From positions 62,001 through 126,000 of the forward strand of contig OZ023269.1 in the NCBI GenBank assembly GCA_964006375.1: a DNA stretch of 64,000 nt. Direction: 5' to 3'. Position 1 is the first letter of the stretch. The number at the start of each line of letters is the position of its first letter. The stretch comes from Tillus elongatus. Taxonomy: Eukaryota; Arthropoda; Insecta; Coleoptera; Cleridae. The notes beneath the pieces are model-generated. The model was not told the origin of the DNA. It saw nothing but the letters and a program-made list of their open reading frames with translations, and did no database searches. Shown here piece after piece: positions 13,976 to 27,707 of the stretch. The position numbers were made by a program, and so were the translations under genes.

Positions 13976-14774
13976 TAAAAGTGTCATGTTTCCTTCTACA
14001 TTAAAAAGGTTGCCAAATATCTTCTCTGAAAGACTGATTTATTCCCTTTCATTTTTAACTTAGATGGCATTTGAAATTTTTGTTGTTACATTTGTAGGTA
14101 TTTGAGCGTTGTTAAACAAGATCTATTGCTTAAAAATATTCTTCCATTTATTAATAACTGATATATAATATGAACACAAGTTCTTCACTATTTATTACGT
14201 GTACAAATGTGTATTGTCAAATTACAGATACTATAAATGTAAAAAAAGATAATATACATGTTCTAAAAAATATTTGTGACTAAGTTTATGTCGACTGTTT
14301 TTATATACTTTTTAATCTTAACAGATATTTTTATAAATGTACAAACTTTAAATACTTTCATTGTTGGTATAATGGTTTATATATTTTAATGTTTATAGTT
14401 GTTTTTATGTAAAAATTTATAATATATCTATTGTAAAAATTCTTAATTTTATCATCTAAAAATATTATTGGTTGTTTACAAAATTTACACCATAGTATTT
14501 TATTGTGATTTTCGTTTTTATTGGTTAGATATTAAATAATATTTTGCCTTTCAGCTAAGTAGGTGAAAGCAAACAGTTATAAAATGAAAACAAAATAAGT
14601 TGTAATAGTATACAGAATATAAGATATGTATCTCATTTGATTTTTTATTTTACATTAACCTATACCAGCATATTTGCTAAATTTATCCCAACATAATAAG
14701 TTTCCAGTAGCAGTGGTGGGGAGGCCAACGCCAGGCAAGTAAGCCACAATGGGCCCTTTTTGCCAAAAAAGTAT

Positions 14775-14778
<4 letters not shown>
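13976..14778. other. AT-rich stretch without a recognised gene
   Basis: Roughly 80 percent A+T by eye, with no coding signal or recognised repeat up to the (AT)n tract at 14779-14851. Confidence 0.6.
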
Positions 14779-14855
<77 letters not shown>

Positions 14856-15240
14856 GTATAAGTGGAACATAAAAAAGCCTGGACACAGCAAGTGCGTTAT
14901 GGTAGTGAATTTTCATAGAAATGATCTGACACAAAATATTTTATTATAACTTTCTTTCTTGTAACATAGAAATCTAAATTTTGGTGTATAGTTTACTTTT
15001 TATAGCGTAAACCTACCTACCAAATTTGGTTATCATAGGTTTTAGTGAATTTTCTTAGAAAAAATTCACTAATGGGGAGATCCCGACTTGAATTTTGAAA
15101 AAAATTCTTTAAATGAGCGCGTTCTAGGACCCCTAGAACCCATATAGGGGGCAGTTTCAGTTTTTATATATATAAAATTTAGCACGTACTTATCTTTTGT
15201 AAGTGGCTTGGATAAGTTCGTTAGCCAGAAAAACCTCGAT
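14779..15240. repeat. composite: (AT)n plus two partial HINE-like copies
   Basis: (AT)n at 14779-14851. Then a forward half from CCTGGACACAGCAAGTGCG at 14878 to about 15040. Then a reverse copy beginning TTAGTGAATTTTC at 15042, with arm and a short TATATATA core, truncated near 15240. The two halves therefore meet end to end. Confidence 0.8.
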
Positions 15241-15313
15241 TTTATAAATTTGTGTTTCCCTGCATTCAAAATTAGAATCCTCAACTGAAAACGGTATTAA
15301 AACAAGTATTAAA

Positions 15314-15319
15314 TTTATT
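15314..15319 (-). terminator. putative poly(A) signal of FKBP2
   Basis: AATAAA on the minus strand (TTTATT on plus), about 145 bases beyond the stop codon. The cleavage site is not visible, so this is a positional inference. Confidence 0.45.
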
Positions 15320-15462
15320 TAATTAGATATATAATTGCATATATAATATAATATCCGATATAATTGATTAAAAATATTTTGGCTTTAGTCTTTTAATATC
15401 TTGTCAAGTTCAGTGTCATTAACAATATGAATGAAATATTTCATTTTCACAGTATACATGTA

Positions 15463-15607
15463 TCACAAATCTTCTCTGAATTCAATACTAATAAGCTCAA
15501 TGTGGAAAGTTAAAGTAGCATTTGGCGGAATCACATTGTTCATATTAGATGCACCATATGCTAAGTCTGGTGGGACTACCAGTTTCCTCTGTTCACCTAC
15601 ACACATC
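15463..15607 (-). CDS. FKBP2: FKBP2-type PPIase, exon 3 (C-terminal)
   Basis: Terminal exon of the gene whose first two exons lie at 35631-35116. The acceptor TTACAG precedes 15607, and joining to exon 2 in phase 2 restores GLIGMCVGEQRKLVVPPDLA, the core of an FKBP fold. Further on come YGASNMNNVIPPNATL and FHIELISIE, then REDL and the stop at 15465-15463. REDL at the extreme C-terminus resembles KDEL-type ER retrieval signals, as expected for a lumenal FKBP2. An AATAAA lies about 145 bases after the stop. The whole protein would be 147 residues, close to the usual size of FKBP2. Confidence 0.9.
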
Positions 15608-15864
15608 CTGTAACAATAAAAAGTATATGTGCAGAAAGTAAGTAAGTATTCATTCAGCAAAGTGATACACAGCCATGTTAAAAAACATATTCAAATCTAA
15701 ACTCTACCAATTATAACAGACAACATTTTAAGCATATATAACACATTAAAATCTGCAAAACAAAACATATAAAATCATAGAAGAAATGTCAACAAACATA
15801 AAATATATAGATACAATATGGTCAAAATTTATAAAGACAAAATCAATAACTAAATGGTCCTATT

Positions 15865-16390
15865 GCTTATGACAACACACAGTTTAAAACCTCATGAAAG
15901 GAATAAAAAGAATGTTGAAGTAACAATTCTTTGACACATCTTCGAAATCCTTGCACTCCTCTTAACGTTTCTATTTGGGCAGGTAATTTATTATAAAACT
16001 TCTGAGCCCAGTAATTTACACCCATTTGTGTTCTAGAGATATTCTATGATACTTATAACCAGCTTATCTTTACTTCTTGTGTCATAACAGCAGTAGCTGG
16101 AATTTTTTTCTTGGCCAGTTTCATGCATGTAAGCCACACGACTAAGTATATAAACAGAATAAATAGCGAGTATTTTGGCTTTTTCAAACAATTGTCTACA
16201 TGATTCACAGTATTTTTCTCCAGTCAGTATCCTCACAAACCTTTTTTGTTGTAGGAATACCTTCTCGACAACTGGTGATGACCAACAGAGATTTCATAAG
16301 TGGCAGTTGGCATAATATGCTGTGACACCAGCTTGATACGTGGCTATTTGTTGAAGTCTCATTACAGTAAAAGTTGCCTTGCTAGTTTTT
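15865..16390 (-). pseudogene. LINE reverse transcriptase C-terminal relic
   Basis: The minus strand reads VFLQQKRFVRILTGEKYCES, CRQLFEKAKILAIYSVYILS, then SKDKLVI and, after frameshifts, GVQGFRRCVKELL-like end sequence. This matches the region after the polymerase core in many non-LTR reverse transcriptases (QKR.IR.I.G...SCR.LF...ILTI..LYI). It is heavily broken and lacks the catalytic core. Confidence 0.6.
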
Positions 16391-16398
16391 TCAGCATG

Positions 16399-17896
<1,498 letters not shown>

Positions 17897-17905
17897 CGTT
17901 GTTTT

Positions 17906-19296
<1,391 letters not shown>

Positions 19297-19309
19297 ATTT
19301 TAATTATTT

Positions 19310-19945
19310 TTTAATGGAACAGCCCATTTATTGTGTCATTATTGCATTTTCCATCCAATTTAAAATATGCTTGTAAGGAGAAAATATTTATATCGCCCTT
19401 CGTTTGAGTTATTTCAATTGTTTTTCAACTTTTTACATTTTGGAACATATCAAAAATTGTGATATGCCGTTTTTACCAATAGAAATCGGAATCCCATGAA
19501 AATGACGCATTTAGGGGGGTTTTCAATTATATTTACCAATAGATAGGAGAGTCTCATGAAAGTGACGCATTCAGAAACTTTTCGTTTAATATTATTTGTC
19601 GAAAAAAATCGAGATGCCGTATTTTTTAAAATTTATTTCAACAACACACCACGAGGGCTCACAGCCTAAATACTATCGTACCGTGGGTGTCGACAAGGAG
19701 GAAAGATGCGTCTTGTTAATTCTGGACTTGAAAGTTTGGAGGTTCGGAGGAGAAGGAAAAACATGTGCCGGCAAGGAAACTTGGAAGTCCTCGGAACAAA
19801 AGAGCGGGCATAACCAGATGTTCTATGTCTGGTGACCTGGACAGTAAAAGGGTGCATTCGCTCTGTTCACCTGGTAGATCTGTTGGGGGCAGCAGGTGGA
19901 GGAACTATGGAAGAAAGCTTCTCTGAGCAGTGCCCGTGCAGATAT
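19310..19945. repeat. long-form extension plus unassigned insert
   Basis: 19335-19625 matches the 56170-56370 segment in order (GAGTTATTTCAATTG, GCCGTTTTTACCA, AGTCTCATGAAA). From about 19660 to 19945 a more GC-rich segment of unknown origin is inserted before the next repeat copy. I see no terminal repeats around that insert. Confidence 0.55.
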
Positions 19946-19949
19946 CTAT

Positions 19950-21271
19950 AAAAGCAGGCAACAAATTTGGTTACCAGTATAACCTATATAGTAAAAACAA
20001 TGTGCCATGTTTCTTCAAAATAACTTTATTGTTTGAAAACGTTGAAAAATTTCCGAAAGTAAACTTAAAATGTTCCCGAAAAAAACTGTTTCTTGGTCAA
20101 CCTTATAGGTTAATAGCAAATTGAGCTTTTCAAATATGAAGCATTTAATCAAAATTCGCTGCCATAACGCAAAAATGCAATAACATAAAGCATGTTTGAC
20201 CAAAAAAAAAAAAAATCACCAACGACTTATGGACCATCCTGTGATTGTAGAAATAATTTTTAAGATGTAGCTCAAGACACCCTATAATTAATGTATACAA
20301 TTTCTTTCATATCTTGTATAATAACATATATAATGAGTGTGGCGGTGGTTCCGACCGCAGTGTTTCCGCCAACACTACTCTGTGTTTCTGTGTTAATACT
20401 CTTGACAGTTAAAAGTTACGTTATGCGACAGCCAGCTGTCAAGAACTACGGCAACTATAAGAGACACTAGGCGATCTCTCCCCTTCTCTTCTCTACCAAC
20501 CGCTACAGTGAACACACGTCCTCCACGCTCGGTCGGTTATCTGCTATGTACTCGTGTACTGTTGTAATTGTTATTATATAATAAAGTTTATTATAGTTAA
20601 ATGTATCATAAAGTTTAACCAAGTGAAGTAATAAAGTTATATTAAATGTTTACGTATGGATTTAATATCAACAAGTGCAATTAACATCCATATTGAGCTT
20701 TATTGATTTTTTACGAAAATTGGACAAAAATTATATACTATTAAACGATAAACTCTATAGCTAAGACTACTGCTAAGCATCAAAGAAAGGGTCTATTTGA
20801 AATGAATTTTCTGGAAACATTTTAGTAAAATGAAGGACAATGACTGTTGAAACTGACATCAGGGTTTGTAAAACATTCTTCTTGAGACATTTTCTTTCCA
20901 TAGCCCATATTATATTCAAGTGCTTTGCCTAAATGTTGCTAATTTTGACGTTTTAAATGGCACTTTGGTGTTTTGAGGAAAACCCCAATTTATTTTTCTT
21001 TAAATGCCTGTAACTTTTTTGTCTTTGACCTACAGCGCTAAATTTTGGTAGTTAGTTTACCTATAGCGATATAAACCTGTGTACCAAATTTGGTTGCCGT
21101 TCCTTCGTTATTTCCGGAGATATATATTTTTTTCGAAAGAAAACACAAAATTTACCGGGAAAACCTCGACCGATTTTCCTGGCTAAAGAACTTATCCAAG
21201 CCACTTGTAAAAGGAAGGTTTTCACCAAATTTAGTCAAAATTGGCCCATTACTTTTTGAGCTATCGGTGTG

Positions 21272-21273
<2 letters not shown>
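19950..21273 (+). repeat. HINE-like repeat, long form, forward, left part
   Basis: This is the forward counterpart of 11450-12500: the same blocks in inverse order, ending CTATCGGTGTGATAC right before the (AC)n tract at 21274. Its missing right part is found at 33143-33308, beyond the two LINEs. It is itself interrupted by the insert at about 20340-20690. Confidence 0.8.
20340..20690. mobile_element. solo-LTR-like insert
   Basis: The uninterrupted copies at 12020-12050 and 18750-18780 (reverse) run straight through the point where about 350 bases are inserted here. The insert starts near TGTGGCGGTGGTTCCGACC, is GC-richer than its surroundings, has a TATA-like TTATATAATAAAG and ends near AACA. 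These fit a solo LTR, but exact ends and a target duplication could not be fixed. Confidence 0.45.
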
Positions 21274-21556
<283 letters not shown>

Positions 21557-21850
21557 TCTTGAACGCGTCAGACGTGTTAAAAGTGGTCGAGTGTATTTTT
21601 CAAGTTTTCATTAGTAAGAAACAACATTTAAAATTAAAAAACTTAATACTACACCCTATAAGTGTATGGTGAACGGGTATAATATATTGTTACAACAGTT
21701 TCTAAACTATTTCGTGATTTCTATTATATTTCGCGAGTATTAATAGGGTATAAGTTTTCGTATTATTGTATTTCTCAATTTAATTGGGAATTATAAACAA
21801 ATAAATCGCGTTCGCGATAACAAAATGATAATGGTTTTCATTTTCAATAC

Positions 21851-23218
21851 TTGATATTTAGAGACTTTAAAATGAGTGTATCATTATCGATTGCTCCTGA
21901 CTACAGGGGTGATCCTAAAAACAATTCAAGTTCTGCAAACACCGTTGAACCTAAAAGAATGTCATTTTCTAATGTGGTTAAAGCTTCTGCATTTCCAAAG
22001 AAAGACCAAGCAGTAATTTTTCCAGTTATTGAATCACTTCAAGTTAAAGATTATGTAATCGCCACCGCAGAATTGGTAGCACCTAAAGATATATTATTTG
22101 CATCACGAATGTCAAACAACCGGGTATGTATATATTTCTCTACAAGAGATATTGCAAACAAATTCGTGGATACCCATGGTGGAATCGAAGTAAATGATAT
22201 GTATGTACCTGCCAGAAAACTAATCTTACCCGCCAAAAGAATAATTCTGTCGAATGTCTCACCCTGTATCCCTCACAGTGTTATCGAAGAAAACTTAAAA
22301 AATAAAGGTGTTAAACTAGTGTCACCTATCTCCTTTATTGGGGCAGGCGTGGGACGCCAAGATCTTCGTCATGTCTGTAGTTTTAGAAGGCAAGTGTTTA
22401 TCAGTATAGACCAAGCAGAAATACCATCATCGACGCAGCTCAAATTTGAGGATGAAGAGTACAGGATATTTTTGACAGATGATAAATTAAAATGTTTTAA
22501 ATGCAAGGAGGAAGGTCATGTGGCAGCTAACTGTACCAACTCTGTAATGGAGATCCTCAATTCAGAAACATCAAATAAACGGCCAGCTACTTCATTAGAT
22601 ACGGATACAATCACGCTAGATGTAAACTTAAGTCAGGGTAACCAAACAAAAGATCAAAACTCTGTTATAACCCAAAGCTCCACAACTGATATACCTGAAC
22701 AAGAACCAGTAATAACAGTTGCGCAAGTGTATAGAGATAATACAGAAGAGCCGGCAAGTGATTTAGTATCACCATCACAAGCCTCAAAACAAGCATCTAA
22801 GAAAAGAAAAGTTGAAACAAGTGACCACATTACAGAAGCATACAACGAAATAGAGCATCTCTGGCATGATGACGACCAAAAGTGTCTAGATTTTGTGAAT
22901 TTTACTCAATTCCTTAGACAGGTAAAAGGCAAGGACAAACCGTTAGAGATAGCTAGACTATATACACAAAATATTGAAGAATTAGTTTCCCTTCTGAAAT
23001 TTGTTCAACCATTCTTTTCACAACGGGCAAGTAAAGAACGATGTAAACGCTTAATAAACAGTCTCAAAAAGGCACTAGTATCAGAAGGAAACCTAACCAT
23101 GTCACCACCATTATCAAGATCGTCATCTGTATCATCTCTAACTAGGTCATCCTCAGAGGACTTAATAAACATTTCAGACAGCAACACAGTAAGTAAGTCC
23201 CATTTGTTCTCTAAATAA
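21851..23218 (+). CDS. LINE A ORF1, gag-like protein with zinc knuckle
   Basis: 455 codons, uninterrupted. The ATG at 21851 is the first in frame; M8, in AAAATGAGTG, is an alternative start. Residues about 45-200 form a conserved region shared with LINE B ORF1 (FPKKDQAV, SNNRVCIYF, IILSNVSPCIPHSVIEENL, SFRRQVFI). A CCHC knuckle CFKCKEEGHVAANC lies near residue 217. A low-complexity linker follows, then a conserved C-terminal module at about 347-405 (GKDKPLEIAR, SKERCKRLINSLKK), and a Ser-rich tail. It is expected to bind element RNA, as LINE ORF1 proteins do. The stop is 28 bases before ORF2. Confidence 0.85.
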   Translation: MIFRDFKMSVSLSIAPDYRGDPKNNSSSANTVEPKRMSFSNVVKASAFPKKDQAVIFPVIESLQVKDYVIATAELVAPKDILFASRMSNNRVCIYFSTRDIANKFVDTHGGIEVNDMYVPARKLILPAKRIILSNVSPCIPHSVIEENLKNKGVKLVSPISFIGAGVGRQDLRHVCSFRRQVFISIDQAEIPSSTQLKFEDEEYRIFLTDDKLKCFKCKEEGHVAANCTNSVMEILNSETSNKRPATSLDTDTITLDVNLSQGNQTKDQNSVITQSSTTDIPEQEPVITVAQVYRDNTEEPASDLVSPSQASKQASKKRKVETSDHITEAYNEIEHLWHDDDQKCLDFVNFTQFLRQVKGKDKPLEIARLYTQNIEELVSLLKFVQPFFSQRASKERCKRLINSLKKALVSEGNLTMSPPLSRSSSVSSLTRSSSEDLINISDSNTVSKSHLFSK

Positions 23219-23246
23219 ATTCGTTGTTTCACTTAAATATTATAAA

Positions 23247-26200
23247 ATGGCTATTAAGATTTTATCAATAAATTCTAAAAGCGTAAAAAGCTGTTATAAA
23301 TGGACACAACTGCAAGACTTCCTGTCAAGTGAAAATTCAGACATTTGTCTTGTCCAAGAAACAAATATAACAGAGCTGCCTGAGTCTGTTATACGCAACA
23401 AAAACCTTCAATTTTTAAACAACCCAGCAAATCAAAACTATTCAGGCACCCTTATTGCTTTCAAACGTTCCAGAGGAATACAGGAAGTAGATAATGAAAT
23501 TCTATTTAACTCCTATTTACAGAAGGCAACTCTTAAAATCGATCAGCACCTGTGGATAATATACAACGTATATATTCCCCACAATCAACCCTTAGCTATT
23601 AGAATAGTTAGCACGCTAGCTGACAGCCTATATGTTGAGACGACAAGACATAGTAATATTATACTGGGTGGTGATTTTAACTGTACACTTGACTCCACCA
23701 TGGACCGTCACGGAGCTAGTGAAAGATATACTGAACTGTGTAAAGAGTTGAAAACGATCATTAAAAATTTTCATCTCCAAGATTGTTGGCGACAATTTTA
23801 TAAAACGAAAGGTGGTTATACATTTATTACACCTGAATCTCCACACTCTGGTTCACGACTAGATAGAATATATTGTTCTGAGGCGATCCTGGGGAGACTG
23901 AGGGAAACAGTGGTCAGGGGATCGTTCTCTGATCACTTGGCTGTCTCGGCGACTTTCGTAATAGCCAGCAATACACAGCATAAACCACCTTACTGGAGAT
24001 TTGACAACACCTTGCTGGAAGATTCTAGTTTTACAGAGTGCATTGAAACTTTTCTTACTCAACAAATTACCAGTAAACCAACAAACTGTGATCTGCTAAA
24101 ATGGTGGGATACGTTGAAGATAGATCTTAAAGAGGTTATAGTCTTATATATGCGACAAAAAAGGAACACAGAACTGATGGAAATAAGACATCTTCAGGAA
24201 GGAGTAAAACATATCTTAACAAAAACTTCGGAAGATGATTTGTCTCAAGCTTATCGACTGTTGAAAAACATAAATGAGTGGTATCATAACAAAACAGAAA
24301 AATGTTTACTAAATTCTAAGCACAATAGCTTATTAGATACCGACCGACCATCCATTGATAAAAGTGCATTTTCTACTTTTAAGCCCATAAGTAAGCTCAT
24401 ATGTGACAATCAAATTATCGATCAACCAGCTAAAGTATGTTCCTACATTAGAGGCCACTATGCTGAGAAACACAAAGAGGTCACAAATGATTTAAACACC
24501 AACTCTGAGCTGTTCAAAGATTTGAAAAGGTTGTCACTATCTGAAAAATTCATGCTAGATGAACCTATTGCTCCATCTGAACTGACCAATGCCTTGTTCT
24601 CTTTAAACACACGAAGTGCTCCAGGTATTGACGGTCTGACTACAGCATTTTACAGACATTTCTGGCACATCCTTAAATTAGTTTTTTGTGAGGTCGTAAA
24701 AGAATCCTTGCAACGACAAACGCTACCTTCATCTGGATGTAAAGCTATTGTAAATTTGCTGCCAAAAAAAGGTGATCTGCTCCTGTTAGAGAATTGGCGA
24801 GGCATATCTATTTTGACAACGGACTACAAAATTGTTGCAAAATGCCTGTCCACTAGATTATCCAGCATAATGAAGACCGTTATAGATCCAGACCAAAGCT
24901 ACGCTGTTCCAGGCAGATCCATATATGACACACTACACCTATATAGAGACACAATTCAACTTGCAAACCAACAGAACTATCCTTTGGCCATTCTTAACTT
25001 AGACCAAAAGGCTGCTTTTGATCAAGTGTCTCATAGATACCTTTTTCATTTGATGGAAGTCCTGGGTTTCGGATATCAATTTATTGGTGCCATAAAAACT
25101 TTATACCAGAATGCAGTCTTTCATGTACGTGTTGGATCACTACTTACTGGCAAAATATACTTCAAGAATGGTATCCGTCAAGGATGTCCATTATCTGGTC
25201 CCTTATATTCTATATCAATTGAGCCATTCCTACAGTTGTGCAGACGGCGACTCAGTGGATTTGGGGCACCTTATTTGGAAGGCATTAATCTAACATGCGC
25301 TGCATACGCCGACGATGTGTCAATATTTGTAAGTAAAAACACTGACTTTCAAGTACTTCAGGAAGCGTATCAAACATATGCAAGAGAATCTAAGTCTGAA
25401 TTGAACTCCGAAAAGTCTAGAGGTTTCTGGTGCGGTGCTTGGAAGACACGAACCGATCAAGCTTTGAATTTTCAGTGGTCTGCAGAAACCATAAAAGTTC
25501 TTGGATTGACCTTTTCCAACGATCCAGCAAGAGATTCTGAGAGTGCATCAAAGACCATTATGGAAAAAATAGAACAATGCCTCTTTAAGTGGAGACAAAA
25601 ACTTCCATCCATATCCCTTGTTGGAAGAAAAACAATCATAAACCAATTTGTAGCCCCTAAGCTTTGGCATTTTTTCCACATCTTTTCATTCGCAAAGACT
25701 CAGGTTGAATCCTTTCAAAAAATGTTTACAAATTTTATATGGACAAGAAAACATTGGACAGGCGTAAAAGATCTTTGTGTGCCGGTTTCCGATGGGGGTT
25801 TAGGTGTTGTGCATCTGCAGTCAAAGATTGATGCATTTAGATTGTACACTGTAAATAAAATGATAACGACTTCAGAATCACAAAAATGGAAAATTGTTAT
25901 AGAGCACTTTATAAAAGAATTCACAGGGTATGGCGTTTCGTGGCAAATGTTTTTTTGTAATAACTTTTCTAAGTGTGCAACGAACAAAAACACTTATTTC
26001 ATCAACGGATTGCACAGGGTTGTTCAAAAATCAAAAGTCACTGTAAATAATTTTCCACAGTCACTTCAAGATATAAAGACTATGCCTCTTAGGGACACCA
26101 AATTGTTAAAAAAAAACAATACCACCTCTGTTTAGTGAAATTTGGGAAGACGTTGGTTTTAAAACGGTGTCAGATTTTATGGAAGACGATAGGTGGATTT

Positions 26201-27021
26201 CAAACGATTCCTTGAAAGAAAAGTTGGATACTAATTCAAATGTTATTAAAAACAATTTGCTAACCCATTATAATCGAATCAAAGCATTTTTCGAGACCTA
26301 TCGCAAAAACATACACAATTATAGTTACGAGCTAAAGTTAAGCCTTCTGGTTTCTTCGGATAAACACATTTCATTTAACAAGGAAACTAGGAAACAGATT
26401 CAACACATACTTACAGCAAATTACTTTGGTATCGAGAAACTAATGTGTGGCGCATGGACGGATGACCAAGTTATATGGTCTTCTTACTTTAGCCCGTTAA
26501 CTTTAGGACATGATTCTGATGTATCATGGAGGTTAGCAAAAAATCGCCTAGCTGATCCAATTTTTCTCAGCAAGATCGGAGTACTGGACTCGAAAAACTG
26601 TCCATTCTGCCCAGGTATTATAGGAACAGCATGGCATATAATCATGTCTTGTCAAAGAACAAAAGACCTTTGGTGCAGAGTTAAAATACTGTTAAAAAAT
26701 CTTTTGGAACGCCAAGAAATTCAAACCAAAGATCTATATTGTGGGTATCCAGGAAAATCGGTTAAGAACAACTTGGCCAATTTTATAATTAACATCGCAA
26801 AGTCAACGATCTACCGAGTAATAACCGACCTTTTCAAAGACGCAAAAGAGCCACCTCCCTACATAACAGTATTCCAGAATAGAATCAAATGCAGGCTGAC
26901 AACAGAGTTCTCATGGTACTTAGGTAAGAAGCAAATCGAACAATTCAAATCCATCTGGTGCGTCAACGAAGTGCTTTGTGTGGTGACTCAAAATCAAGAA
27001 GTACTGTTTTCTGTTTTATAG
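23247..27021 (+). pseudogene. LINE A ORF2, endonuclease-RT, one frameshift
   Basis: An apurinic-like endonuclease comes first (VQETNIT, GGDFNCTLD, GSRLDRIYC, FSDHLAVSA; residues about 1-237). A reverse transcriptase follows (APGIDGL near 457, PLAILNLDQKAAFDQVSH, GIRQGCPLSGPLYS, catalytic YADDV near 687), then a long C-terminal region. In a run of nine A at 26108-26116 the frame is lost, so the first frame stops at 26135 while the second (from 26140 on) continues with homology to LINE B. This includes a CCHC-type finger, CPFCPGIIGTAWH, and ends at 27021. Apart from this indel it looks nearly intact. Confidence 0.85.
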
Positions 27022-27203
27022 TACTACGAAGAAGACTAAAATATTGGACGGTTTGTGCTTTTCCTTTTCTTGGACATAAAATGTTACATGTGTAATTTTT
27101 TTATCTGTATATGTGTGTATGTAATAGTTTTTTGTTTAGTTTATTGTTGTTAATTATTTTTAATGTATATTTGACAAGTATATTATTTCATAGTTTTAAT
27201 AAA

Positions 27204-27309
<106 letters not shown>

Positions 27310-27707
27310 CTCTTAGCGTGAAGACGCGTTTGAGAGAGCTCGTGGATAAAGTGCCATTTTGTGTTGGAAAACAGAAGTGTTTAATTTTGTAATTTCGCAG
27401 TATTGTGCAGCAAACACCAGGTATTACCTATCTGAAATATAGTATGTGGATTCGTAAGTAAAAACTAGGAATTAATGGTTTAAATTCCATAGGTCGGTGA
27501 GTTTTGTATATTATATTTTCTATTTAATTTATTTTATTATAATTGTTTATCTACATCGACGATAAGAAGTGATAACTCGACCGGGGCCGCTGGGCTCAGC
27601 GAGCGCTCGGTCTCTGGCTGGACCCGGCGCGGCCGATATACGGCGTGCCACTCTCTCGTCGGGGGCCTTCTGCTCGCCCTGCTGATGGATCGTAGCGGTC
27701 ACTCATC

